From positions 5,989,501 to 6,053,500 of the forward strand of contig NZ_CP077092.1 in NCBI RefSeq assembly GCF_014268585.2: a stretch of DNA of 64,000 bases, in the 5' to 3' direction. The notes under the pieces are model-generated. The model did not search any database. It was not told where the DNA came from and was given only the letters and a program-made list of their open reading frames with translations. The stretch comes from Pseudomonas iranensis. GTDB lineage: Bacteria; Pseudomonadota; Gammaproteobacteria; Pseudomonadales; Pseudomonadaceae. A program made the translations under genes and the position numbers. Numbering within the stretch: the first letter of the stretch is position 1; each line of letters starts with the position of its first letter. Of the stretch, positions 9,151 to 16,504 are shown piece after piece.

Positions 9151-9711
9151 TTAATGCAGCGACGGTTTGGCGGCTGGCGGCACATCGGCTTTTTTGGTTT
9201 CCGAGAACAGCAGCAACGGCGCGACGCGCAGGTATTCCATGACTTCCATGTAGTCGGATTCGCCGTCTTCGGATTCTTCCAGCGCGTCCTGCACCTGGGA
9301 AATAGCGGCCAGATCCTGCAGCACTTCGGTGGCTTCGGTGCTGAGCATGCTGCTGTCGCGGCAGTTCAGGCCGAAACCGCTGAGAAAGCCCTGGCACCAC
9401 TCGCCCAGTGCAGCAGCGCGGTCGGCCAGCGGCGCATCGTCGGTCGGCAACAGCAGAACGACAGTGACGTCGTCGCCGGTCAGCTCGCCTTTGACCATCT
9501 CCTGCAGGCCGATCAGGGCGTTGCGGACGTTGTCCTGGATCTCGCCTTCGAGCAGTTCGGCGGCGTCGATCAGCCAGCCTTCGTGATCGAAGCCGGCCCC
9601 GGCGCAACTGCGCCCGAGCAGCACGCCGTGCAGTTCGGCAGGCGAGACGTTGTGGCCGCTGGCAGTCAGCAGGGTGGCAAAGGCTTGGTACGGGGAATTC
9701 GCAATGGTCAT
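9151..9711 (-). CDS. YgfB/UPF0149 family protein
   Basis: A 186-residue acidic, mostly helical protein of the YgfB/YecA-type UPF0149 family. It starts [34 protein letters not shown], with the conserved SPAELHG segment. [11 protein letters not shown] near residue 90 is another family hallmark. It lacks the C-terminal SEC-C metal motif of YecA. The molecular role is not settled by the sequence. It heads the pepP-ubiH-ubiI operon and is divergent from the zapB-like/zapA pair, as in many gammaproteobacteria. Confidence 0.88.
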   Translation of the reverse strand: MTIANSPYQAFATLLTASGHNVSPAELHGVLLGRSCAGAGFDHEGWLIDAAELLEGEIQDNVRNALIGLQEMVKGELTGDDVTVVLLLPTDDAPLADRAAALGEWCQGFLSGFGLNCRDSSMLSTEATEVLQDLAAISQVQDALEESEDGESDYMEVMEYLRVAPLLLFSETKKADVPPAAKPSLH

Positions 9712-9836
9712 GGGCAGCTAGGCGCCAGACGGCGCTATGTCTAGAATGAAGGCCTTGTATCCTACATCGACAGCCCCGCCAAGACCATTAAAGGCTGTCC
9801 GCCAGTCACCATCCATCAGACGAACACGTGGACCCA

Positions 9837-10046
9837 ATGGAAGACACCGACCTGCAAGCGCTGATGGCCAGACTCGAACTGCTGATTGGCCGAGTCGAGC
9901 AACTTAAGAGTCAAAACGCACTCTTACAAGCTCAGGAAAAAACCTGGCGCGAGGAACGCGCTCACCTCATTGAAAAAAACGAAATCGCCCGGCGTAAGGT
10001 CGAATCGATGATTTCGCGCCTCAAGGCCCTGGAGCAAGACTCATGA
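9837..10046 (+). CDS. Small ZapB-like coiled-coil protein (TIGR02449 family)
   Basis: A 69-residue, highly charged, almost wholly helical protein. Heptad-like leucines (LQALMARLELLIGRVEQL) suggest a coiled coil. It overlaps zapA by four bases (10043-10046, ATGA), so the two are translationally coupled. This suggests a role in Z-ring assembly. The ATG at 9837 is preferred. An in-frame GTG at 9828 would add three residues but has no clear ribosome site. The function is inferred from size, coiled coil and partner. Confidence 0.85.
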   Translation: MEDTDLQALMARLELLIGRVEQLKSQNALLQAQEKTWREERAHLIEKNEIARRKVESMISRLKALEQDS

Positions 10047-10360
10047 GTTCAAGCAATAGCGTTACCGTGCAGATCCTCGACAAAGAGTATTCGATCATCT
10101 GCCCGCCGGAAGAACGCAGCAATCTGGTCAGCGCCGCCCGCTACCTGGACGGCAAGATGCGCGAGATCCGCAGCAGCGGCAAAGTCATCGGCGCCGATCG
10201 CATTGCCGTGATGGCCGCGCTGAACATCACCCACGACCTGTTGCACAAAGAAGAGCGCCCTGACATCCAGGCCAGCGGTTCGACCCGCGAACAGGTACGC
10301 GACTTGCTCGATCGTGTCGATCTGGTCCTGGCCGACGATCAGAACACCGCCAAGGGCTGA
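10043..10360 (+). CDS. zapA: Cell division protein ZapA
   Basis: Bundles FtsZ filaments at the division site. It has 105 residues: an N-terminal globular head (VTVQILDKEYSIICPPEERSNL) and a C-terminal helix that forms a tetrameric coiled coil. VSAARYLDGKMREIR and ADRIAVMAALNITHDLL are well conserved in the family. It is followed at once by the 6S RNA gene, whose -10 box (TATACT, 10380-10385) begins 20 bases after the stop. Then comes fthC, the widespread zapA-ssrS-fthC arrangement. Confidence 0.95.
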   Translation: MSSSNSVTVQILDKEYSIICPPEERSNLVSAARYLDGKMREIRSSGKVIGADRIAVMAALNITHDLLHKEERPDIQASGSTREQVRDLLDRVDLVLADDQNTAKG

Positions 10361-10391
10361 TTCGACTGACAGCTTGAGGTATACTCGCGGC

Positions 10392-10570
10392 ACTCCCTGG
10401 GGTGCTTGCCAGTTGACGATGTCCCGGAGCCGATTCGCACTACCCTGGAAGTTGCACGTTGGGCTGGTGTGCATGTCCGCTAGACGGAAAGCCTTAAAGT
10501 CTACTGCTTCTTCCACCTTGAACTTTCGGGTTCAAGGGCTGAGTTGACAGCGGTTCATCCGGGGAGCCTG
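10392..10570 (+). ncRNA. ssrS: 6S RNA
   Basis: Regulatory RNA that mimics an open promoter and sequesters sigma-70 RNA polymerase in stationary phase. The position between zapA and fthC is diagnostic. The ends pair: CTCCCTGG (10393-10400) with CCGGGGAG (10559-10566), closing a rod of about 179 nt, the normal size. A -10 box TATACT at 10380-10385 places the transcription start near A10392. The exact 3' end is inferred from the closing stem. Confidence 0.9.
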
Positions 10571-10576
10571 ATTCGA

Positions 10577-10612
10577 ATCCGATGTCGGTGTATGCCGACA
10601 TCGGATTTTTTA
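10577..10612 (+). terminator. Intrinsic terminator after 6S RNA
   Basis: A perfect 12-base-pair stem (ATCCGATGTCGG / CCGACATCGGAT) with a six-base loop, followed by a run of T. It separates the 6S RNA from fthC. Confidence 0.92.
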
Positions 10613-10649
10613 TGCGTACGTTTTTGCATCAACCTGCCGAAGCCGAACC

Positions 10650-11255
10650 ATGACCGAACCCGCGCTGCTGTCCCGCCCGCAACTCCGCCGCCTGCTGCGC
10701 AAGGCGCGCCGCGCACTGACGCCAGGCGAACAACGCCAGGCTGCCAAAGGCCTGTTCCGGCAATTGGCGCAAGACCCGCACTTTCGACGGGCAAAACATA
10801 TCTCTCTGTATTTGCCCACCGACGGTGAAATCGATCCGCGCCTGCTCCTGCGCGAAGCCCAGCGTCGCGGCAAGGCGACTTATCTGCCGGTACTCAGCGC
10901 GTGGCCACGAACGAAAATGGTCTTCCAGCGCATCCGGCCCGGCGAAAAGCTCACGCCCAATCGCTTCCGCATCCTCGAGCCCCGGGCCAATCTGGCTCGG
11001 CAACGCAAGGTCTGGGCGCTGGATCTGGTGTTGTTGCCGCTGGTGGGATTTGACGATGTCGGCGGGCGCCTGGGCATGGGCGGCGGATTTTATGATCGCA
11101 GCCTCGCCTACCTCGCCCGGCGCAAGAACTGGCGCAAGCCGACGCTGCTGGGCCTGGCCCATGAATGTCAGAAGGTCGAACGTTTGGCGCAGGCGAGCTG
11201 GGATGTCCCGTTACAAGGCACGGTCACCGATAAGGCATGGTATTTCGCAGAGTAG
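10650..11255 (+). CDS. fthC: 5-formyltetrahydrofolate cyclo-ligase
   Basis: ATP-dependent enzyme that converts 5-formyl-THF to 5,10-methenyl-THF, recycling a folate side product made by the GlyA/GcvT pathway. It has 201 residues. The N-terminal basic helix (RRLLRKARRAL) and the glycine-rich ATP/substrate motif GMGGGFYDRSLAYL near residue 142 are family hallmarks. The ATG at 10650 follows the 6S terminator, so it is transcribed from its own promoter or by readthrough. It is also called ygfA/fau in E. coli. Confidence 0.94.
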   Translation: MTEPALLSRPQLRRLLRKARRALTPGEQRQAAKGLFRQLAQDPHFRRAKHISLYLPTDGEIDPRLLLREAQRRGKATYLPVLSAWPRTKMVFQRIRPGEKLTPNRFRILEPRANLARQRKVWALDLVLLPLVGFDDVGGRLGMGGGFYDRSLAYLARRKNWRKPTLLGLAHECQKVERLAQASWDVPLQGTVTDKAWYFAE

Positions 11256-11277
11256 ACGCCGCAGGGATAGCGGCGTC
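11255..11277. terminator. Hairpin between fthC and the small membrane protein gene
   Basis: GACGCCGC / GCGGCGTC forms a perfect 8-base-pair stem with a seven-base loop directly at the fthC stop. There is no T run on either side, so it may limit readthrough or protect 3' ends rather than act as a full intrinsic terminator. Confidence 0.45.
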
Positions 11278-11289
11278 GAAGAGACAGGT

Positions 11290-11445
11290 TCAGCGTTTGA
11301 AAGCGGTCGACTGTTGCACCTGTTGCGCCACTTCAATCGGCGCGTCGGTCTTGTTCGCCCACAGGCTCTGCGCGTAACCGGTGGTTACCACGCCCAGGCC
11401 AAACAAAATTACCAAAGTCCATAGCAAATCCGGTTTGCGTTTCAT
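11290..11445 (-). CDS. Small single-pass membrane protein, unknown function
   Basis: A 51-residue open frame. It begins MKRKPDLLWTLVILFGLGVV, a basic N-terminus followed by one hydrophobic segment (about residues 8-25), and has a short polar tail (ANKTDAPIEVAQQVQQS). The ATG at 11445 has a strong GAGGGGGGCA ribosome site. Coding bias and the positive-inside pattern support a real gene. It is convergent with fthC, and a hairpin lies between them. The hydrophobic stretch could instead be a signal peptide ending near GYAQS. I do not recognise a function. Confidence 0.7.
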   Translation of the reverse strand: MKRKPDLLWTLVILFGLGVVTTGYAQSLWANKTDAPIEVAQQVQQSTAFKR

Positions 11446-11642
11446 CGATTGCCCCCCTCAAGGCACATCATCACGATGACAGCAGCGGTTTCCGTTCGTA
11501 GGCCGTGCAGCAGCGTCAAGCTTTAAAGGCCGGCATTTTGCGGCAACGTGAACCTGTGCGCAAACGCTGACGTCAACCGACTGTCGGTTTGTCATAAAAT
11601 TGCCCGACAACCTGCCCAATGACCGCTTCAGGAGCATACGAC

Positions 11643-12095
11643 ATGGCCTACTGGCTGATGAAATCAGAGCCCGACGAACTCTCGATCAAGGGTCTGGAAA
11701 AGCTCGGCAAGGCGCGCTGGGACGGGGTTCGCAACTATCAGGCACGCAACTTCCTGCGGGCGATGGCGGTCGGTGACGAGTTCTTTTTCTACCATTCCAG
11801 CTGCCCCGAGCCGGGGATTGCCGGGATCGGCAAAATTATTGAAGCAGCGTATCCCGATCCGACGGCGCTGGAGCCAGACAGTCACTACTTCGATCCGAAA
11901 GCTACGCCGGAGAAAAATGCCTGGAGCGCGATCGATGTCGAGCATGTCGAGACGTTCAAACGGGTGTTGAAGCTCGATTATCTGAAGCAGCAGACGGCGC
12001 TGGCGGAGCTGCCGCTGGTGCAGAAGGGCTCACGGTTGTCGGTGATGCCGGTTACACCAGAACAGTGGGCGGCAGTCATCGCGCTCAAACCCTGA
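11643..12095 (+). CDS. EVE domain-containing protein
   Basis: A 150-residue single-domain EVE protein (PUA-like fold). In related families the fold binds modified bases in DNA or RNA. MAYWLMKSEPDELSI at the start and DGVRNYQARNFLRAM near residue 30 are the family signature, followed by EFFFYHSSCPEPGIAGIGKI. The ATG at 11643 is chosen because AGGAGCATACGAC precedes it; an upstream in-frame ATG at 11619 has no such site. It is a lone gene with a REP doublet downstream. The ligand is not known from sequence. Confidence 0.88.
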   Translation: MAYWLMKSEPDELSIKGLEKLGKARWDGVRNYQARNFLRAMAVGDEFFFYHSSCPEPGIAGIGKIIEAAYPDPTALEPDSHYFDPKATPEKNAWSAIDVEHVETFKRVLKLDYLKQQTALAELPLVQKGSRLSVMPVTPEQWAAVIALKP

Positions 12096-12116
12096 TTCAT
12101 TTTTGCCTGATAAATA

Positions 12117-12212
12117 GCTTTCGCGAGCAGGCTCGCTCCCACAGGGTTATTCGGTGAATGCAAAAATGTGCATCACCACCAATCCACTGTGGGAGCGAGC
12201 CTGCTCGCGAAG
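12117..12212. repeat. REP doublet, GTGGGAGCGAGC family
   Basis: Inverted REP copies at 12117-12143 and 12188-12212 fill most of the space between the convergent EVE gene and the FliL-like gene. Confidence 0.9.
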
Positions 12213-12236
12213 AGGCCTGCCCGGACAGCGAATGAA

Positions 12237-12644
12237 TTACTGAATGATCAGGTTGTTGAACAACAGATCCTCAACAACAGGCTTGCCGGTCTCGTCATTC
12301 ATGACCTGCTGGGTCTGCTTCAACGCTTCCTGCCGCAGCTTTTCCTTGCCTTCAATGCTGCCCATCGCCTCGGTCGACTGCTGAGTGAACAGCGCCACCA
12401 ACTGATTGCGGATCAGCGGCTCGTTGGCCTTCACCAGTTTGGTCGCCTCTTCGCCGGTTACGCGCAGGGCCACATCGGCCTTGTAGACCTTGAGCTTGGC
12501 GGTGCCGTCCAGGCCATAGTTGCCGACGAACGGCGGGCTCAGGGTGATGTAATTGACCTTCGGCGCCTCGCCTTCTTTGGCTTCTTCGGCCAGTGCTGCC
12601 ACAGGCAGAGACAGGGCCAGCAACAACATGATCCACGCTTTCAC
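12237..12644 (-). CDS. FliL-like periplasmic/membrane-anchored protein
   Basis: A 135-residue protein with an N-terminal hydrophobic segment ending in VAALA-EE (signal peptide or anchor). It then has a FliL-type domain: YITLSPPFVGNYG, ALRVTGEEATKLVKANEPLIRNQLVALF and LRQEALKQTQQVM. FliL proteins associate with the flagellar stator and are stomatin-like. This copy lies outside any flagellar cluster. Translation most likely starts at GTG 12644, just after AAGGAGCGAATT. The frame is open further upstream, but that part lacks a ribosome site and looks non-coding. Its role here is uncertain. Confidence 0.8.
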   Translation of the reverse strand: MKAWIMLLLALSLPVAALAEEAKEGEAPKVNYITLSPPFVGNYGLDGTAKLKVYKADVALRVTGEEATKLVKANEPLIRNQLVALFTQQSTEAMGSIEGKEKLRQEALKQTQQVMNDETGKPVVEDLLFNNLIIQ

Positions 12645-12794
12645 AATTCGCTCCTTATCCGGTTTGCGGCCTAGCATAACGACCCGCCGCGCAAGCACAA
12701 GCTTATGGCTGACTATCAGGGCCGGGCATGCTCGTTGACCCGTTGATTCACACACCTACACTTATCGGCCATCACTCCCAAAGGAATAGCCCTG

Positions 12795-13772
12795 ATGAAA
12801 GCCGTGCTGTGCAAAGCCTTCGGCCCTGCCGAATCGCTGGTGCTGGAAGACGTCGCCAGTCCTGTCGCCAAAAAGAATGAAATCCTGCTGGACGTGCACG
12901 CCGCCGGAGTCAATTTCCCGGACACGCTGATCATCGAGGGCAAGTACCAGTTCAAACCGCCCTTCCCGTTTTCGCCGGGCGGTGAAGCGGCGGGCGTGGT
13001 GCGTGAAGTCGGCGAAAAGGTCAGCCATCTGAAAGTCGGCGACCGGGTCATGGCCCTGACTGGCTGGGGCAGTTTTGCCGAGCAGGTTGCGGTGCCGGGC
13101 TACAACGTGTTGCCGATTCCGCCGTCGATGGACTTCAACATTGCCGCTGCATTCAGCATGACCTACGGCACGTCGATGCACGCGCTCAAACAACGCGCCA
13201 ACCTGCAACCGGGCGAAACCCTGCTGGTGCTCGGCGCATCCGGTGGTGTCGGCCTCGCCGCCGTGGAGATCGGCAAAGCCATGGGCGCCCGGGTGATCGC
13301 CGCCGCCAGCAGCGCCGAAAAACTCGCGGTGGCCAAGGCTGCCGGCGCCCATGAACTGATCAACTACAGCGAAGCCAGCCTCAAGGACGAGATCAAACGC
13401 CTAACCGACGGCCAGGGCGCCGACGTGATCTACGACCCGGTCGGCGGCGACCTGTTCGACCAGGCCATCCGCGCCATCGCCTGGAACGGCCGCCTGCTCG
13501 TAGTCGGCTTCGCCAGCGGACGCATCCCGGAACTGCCGGTCAACCTCGCCCTGCTCAAAGGCGCGGCGGTGCTCGGCGTGTTCTGGGGCTCCTTTGCCCA
13601 GCGCCAGCCCCAGGACAACGCAGCAAACTTCCAGCAGCTGTTCGCCTGGTTTGCCGAGGGCAAGCTGAAACCGCTGGTATCGCAGGTCTATCCGCTGAGC
13701 AATGCCGCGCAGGCGATCAATGATCTTGGCCAGCGCAAGGCTGTCGGCAAGGTTGTCGTTCAGGTCCGCTAA
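12795..13772 (+). CDS. NADPH:quinone oxidoreductase family protein (zinc-independent MDR)
   Basis: Medium-chain dehydrogenase/reductase of the quinone-reductase branch, 325 residues. The N-terminal GroES-like domain contains DVHAAGVNFPDTLIIEGKY and PGGEAAGVVREVG. The nucleotide site GASGGVGLAAVEIGKAMGA is near residue 147. The catalytic-zinc Cys/His set of alcohol dehydrogenases is absent. It probably reduces quinones or enones with NADPH. The position matches the qor-like gene before glpT in other pseudomonads. The substrate cannot be read from sequence. Confidence 0.88.
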   Translation: MKAVLCKAFGPAESLVLEDVASPVAKKNEILLDVHAAGVNFPDTLIIEGKYQFKPPFPFSPGGEAAGVVREVGEKVSHLKVGDRVMALTGWGSFAEQVAVPGYNVLPIPPSMDFNIAAAFSMTYGTSMHALKQRANLQPGETLLVLGASGGVGLAAVEIGKAMGARVIAAASSAEKLAVAKAAGAHELINYSEASLKDEIKRLTDGQGADVIYDPVGGDLFDQAIRAIAWNGRLLVVGFASGRIPELPVNLALLKGAAVLGVFWGSFAQRQPQDNAANFQQLFAWFAEGKLKPLVSQVYPLSNAAQAINDLGQRKAVGKVVVQVR

Positions 13773-13787
13773 GGATAGCTTCGTCAG

Positions 13788-13825
13788 GGCCGGTTAGATC
13801 CGCAGGATTTATCCGGCCTGTTTTG
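13788..13825 (+). terminator. Probable terminator after the quinone oxidoreductase gene
   Basis: GGCCGG (13788-13793) pairs with CCGGCC (13813-13818). An inner GATCC/GGATT pairing and a following TGTTTT fit a modest intrinsic terminator just before the bacteriocin module. Confidence 0.6.
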
Positions 13826-13932
13826 AAATCACCTGTGCAACCCCCAGGTAACCATCAGGTGGTAGCTATATACCGCAGTTGTTTCAACCGATCACAGTAA
13901 CTTGGTCCAATACAGAAAAAAGGAGTAACTGT

Positions 13933-16203
13933 ATGAGTGACCAAAACTGGCGACCAGGTTACACAGAATTAGACACCACCCACATCATCGGAAATAGAAC
14001 CCAAACTTATTCACCAGACTCTGAAGGTGGAGGCTACGACCGTACTGGCCGAACAAGAAATAGAAGCCGAACTGGCTCTGACTTGTTCAGCCAATTATCA
14101 AGGCAAGATATCGCCGAAATAAATGAAGCCATTTTCATTTCGCAGACGGTTCAATACATTGAGGCAAGCAAAGCAACAATCGCACATGACCACGCCGTAA
14201 AATCCAGCCAACTTTCCGCCACTCTTCAATCCGATATCAACGCAGTCACTGCGAGCCTTGGCGGTGTGAATGGAGTTACGCCGGTCGAGGCAATTACGCG
14301 CCAACGGACAGCACTAATTCATCTGATACATACTAAAACTGCAGAGCAAAAAGATAATCAGACAAGAGCAAATGCATTTTATGGTGCTGATCCGCTGACC
14401 CGCACTCAACAGGATCTGATCAATGTCTATCTCCACATACCCGCGTCGGACGTCCTTCACAGATGGACGGACGCTTACACATCTGCTTTCGCAGCACAAC
14501 GGAATGCTGAAGAACTAAGGCAACTGACGCACACGCTTCATGCCTTGTCTTATCAGTTAACACAGGCCTACCAGACAGAGGCACAGCGGGTTGCCAGATT
14601 GCAAGCGCAAGCGGCAGCGCAAGCTGCGAGAGCAAAAGCTGAAGCTGAAGCTGAGCATGCTGCCAAAGTCGCGGCGCAGATTGTGCAAGCAAAGGCCGAC
14701 GCCGAGCAAGCGAACAAAGTCGCCGCACAGATCGCGCAAGCTGAACAAGAAGCCAGAGAGGACGCACTGTGGGAAGAGCAACAAAAGCAAGCCAAGCAAC
14801 GCAAAGCAGAACAAAACGCCGAGCGAAGAAAAAAGCAGGTCGTAGCGTCGGTTGTTGCTTCCGAGTTCGATTCGAAGCTGCGTCAATTCTCTCTGAACCG
14901 GCCAGAGAATATCGATGAGAAACTGCGCTGGATAAAAGACCAGTATCAAGCGCTCCATGCCGCCTACTTCGCAGTGTCCAAAGCGGAGAGCGAGGTCGGT
15001 GGTTTTTATCGAGCGCCGGGACACGAGGACCGTTGGAACGCATTGAATAATGCGCAAAAAGAAATCAAGGTGTTAATTCGCGAAAAACACAAAATCGACG
15101 TAGTACAAATGCCCTTAATCGGCGGCGCGAATGCTGCTGTTCGCCCCATCATCACTTCCGCAGACGGTTTGATTACCGGGTATGAAGGCTCAACTTTCTC
15201 TTTTGCTAAAGCACTCGGGGCCCTGAATGATTCGCGCGCCGCTCTGACCGGTGGACCAATCGGCGTCTTTCTAGCTTCAGTTTTCTACACGCCAACACTT
15301 GGTAACGGCGAGCTACAGCGCAATCCCGTGGTAGTCACCATACCGCTGTCTCAGTTTTACCCAGAGCGTGAATATTCCCCAGTCGGAAGATCTACTCTCC
15401 TCTACTGGCTGAGGCATCGCGTAGTGTCATCCGTCCGAGGAGAACACACACAACTTTATCTTGAGTCGCCCAAAAACAGCTTTGGAGTGCGGGTCAGGCA
15501 AGCCAGCTTTGACCCCCAAATGAAACTTTACACGTTCACCACCGAAGGCTTGATCCCAATAACGCTGACCTGGACTCCTGAGTCACCGCCAGGTGCAGAG
15601 CTATTAAACAGCACCAACCTGCCGGCTACCGACCCCAGTATTCGAATTTATCCCGGAGCGAGAGTCACAAAAATCGAGGGTCGAGTAGACGAACACCCCT
15701 TCTGCGACGTTGCCGGCCCGGATGATTACATTCTGGAGTTTCCGATAGAGTCGGGGATCGAATCGGTCTACATGATGGCCACTCGTGGTGGCCCGCGTTA
15801 TGAGCCGGGGATGGCCACCGGCACAGGGGAGATGGTTGGCGAAAATTGGTTGGATAGCGCGGCACAATCAAGCGGCTCGCCGGTGCCTGCACAGATTGCC
15901 GATCAGTTGCGTGGGCTGGAATTCAGGAATTTTGATAGATTCAGGGAAAGCTTCTGGAAAGCGGTTGCGGCGGATGAGTTGCTACGGCGGCAGTTCGGTA
16001 AAGTCGATTTGGAGCAAATGGCCAATGGCGCGGCACCTTATGCTGAGCCTCTGGACACCGTCGGCGGCAGAGAAAAAATTGAAATACACCACAAGCACCG
16101 AATTGCTGATGGCGGAGAAGTATATGGACTGGAAAACCTGAGGATCCTAACGCCAAAAGCGCATATAGAACTGCATAAAAAGGAATTAGACAATGAATTT
16201 TAA
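13933..16203 (+). CDS. S-type pyocin-like bacteriocin with C-terminal HNH DNase domain
   Basis: Secreted protein toxin of 756 residues that would kill related pseudomonads by cutting DNA. Residues 1-65 are polar and Gly/Arg-rich. About 170-330 is an Ala/Lys/Glu/Gln-rich coiled coil. About 470-620 is the pyocin-S translocation domain (LTWTPESPPGAELL, YILEFPIESGIESVYMM). Residues 630-756 are the colicin-E9/pyocin-S2 type nuclease. His719, His720, His744 and His748 have exactly the spacing of the ColE9 HNH site (1, 24, 4). The ATG at 13933 follows AAGGAGTAACTGT. The stop overlaps the immunity gene by 11 bases. The gene is visibly AT-richer than its neighbours, so it was probably acquired. No lysis gene is present. 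Confidence 0.93.
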   Translation: MSDQNWRPGYTELDTTHIIGNRTQTYSPDSEGGGYDRTGRTRNRSRTGSDLFSQLSRQDIAEINEAIFISQTVQYIEASKATIAHDHAVKSSQLSATLQSDINAVTASLGGVNGVTPVEAITRQRTALIHLIHTKTAEQKDNQTRANAFYGADPLTRTQQDLINVYLHIPASDVLHRWTDAYTSAFAAQRNAEELRQLTHTLHALSYQLTQAYQTEAQRVARLQAQAAAQAARAKAEAEAEHAAKVAAQIVQAKADAEQANKVAAQIAQAEQEAREDALWEEQQKQAKQRKAEQNAERRKKQVVASVVASEFDSKLRQFSLNRPENIDEKLRWIKDQYQALHAAYFAVSKAESEVGGFYRAPGHEDRWNALNNAQKEIKVLIREKHKIDVVQMPLIGGANAAVRPIITSADGLITGYEGSTFSFAKALGALNDSRAALTGGPIGVFLASVFYTPTLGNGELQRNPVVVTIPLSQFYPEREYSPVGRSTLLYWLRHRVVSSVRGEHTQLYLESPKNSFGVRVRQASFDPQMKLYTFTTEGLIPITLTWTPESPPGAELLNSTNLPATDPSIRIYPGARVTKIEGRVDEHPFCDVAGPDDYILEFPIESGIESVYMMATRGGPRYEPGMATGTGEMVGENWLDSAAQSSGSPVPAQIADQLRGLEFRNFDRFRESFWKAVAADELLRRQFGKVDLEQMANGAAPYAEPLDTVGGREKIEIHHKHRIADGGEVYGLENLRILTPKAHIELHKKELDNEF

Positions 16204-16465
16204 AGATAAGTTAGAAGATTATACAGAGGCTGAGTTCTTAACTTTCTTGAAAGGCTTTTTCGAGAATGACAGCGGCCTTTCAGGCGACGCATATAGCGAG
16301 TATTCCGCTAAGCGGATGCGACATTTTGAGGAAGTCACAGAACACCCAAGAAAGCGACTGGTTTTAACTCGTCCGATAGGACGCGAAGACAGCCCAGAAG
16401 GGGCGCTTGAGGAAATCAAGGAATGGCGCAAAGCAAACGGCAAGCCGGGATTTAAGGCAGAGTAA
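16193..16465 (+). CDS. Colicin/pyocin DNase immunity protein (Im9/ImAP41 family)
   Basis: A 90-residue acidic protein that binds and neutralises the DNase domain encoded just upstream. DYTEAEFLTFLKGFF at residues 9-23 is the family helix I, HFEEVTEHP follows near 44-52, and the C-terminus ALEEIKEWRKANGKPGFKAE is nearly invariant in the family. The Tyr-Tyr-Pro of Im9 helix III is here replaced by LTRP (residues 58-61). That points to a distinct toxin/immunity specificity. The start overlaps the toxin stop by 11 bases, with AAAAGGAATT as ribosome site inside the toxin gene, ensuring coupled synthesis. Confidence 0.93.
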   Translation: MNFKDKLEDYTEAEFLTFLKGFFENDSGLSGDAYSEYSAKRMRHFEEVTEHPRKRLVLTRPIGREDSPEGALEEIKEWRKANGKPGFKAE

Positions 16466-16504
16466 CGCCCACAGCGCCACTCGATGGCGCTGTTTCGTAT
16501 CGAA

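Noticed and set aside
7798-9744. Plus-strand open frame of about 648 codons opposite pepP and the YgfB-family gene
   Set aside because: It spans two real genes antisense and has no family features. Both opposite-strand genes have complete motifs.
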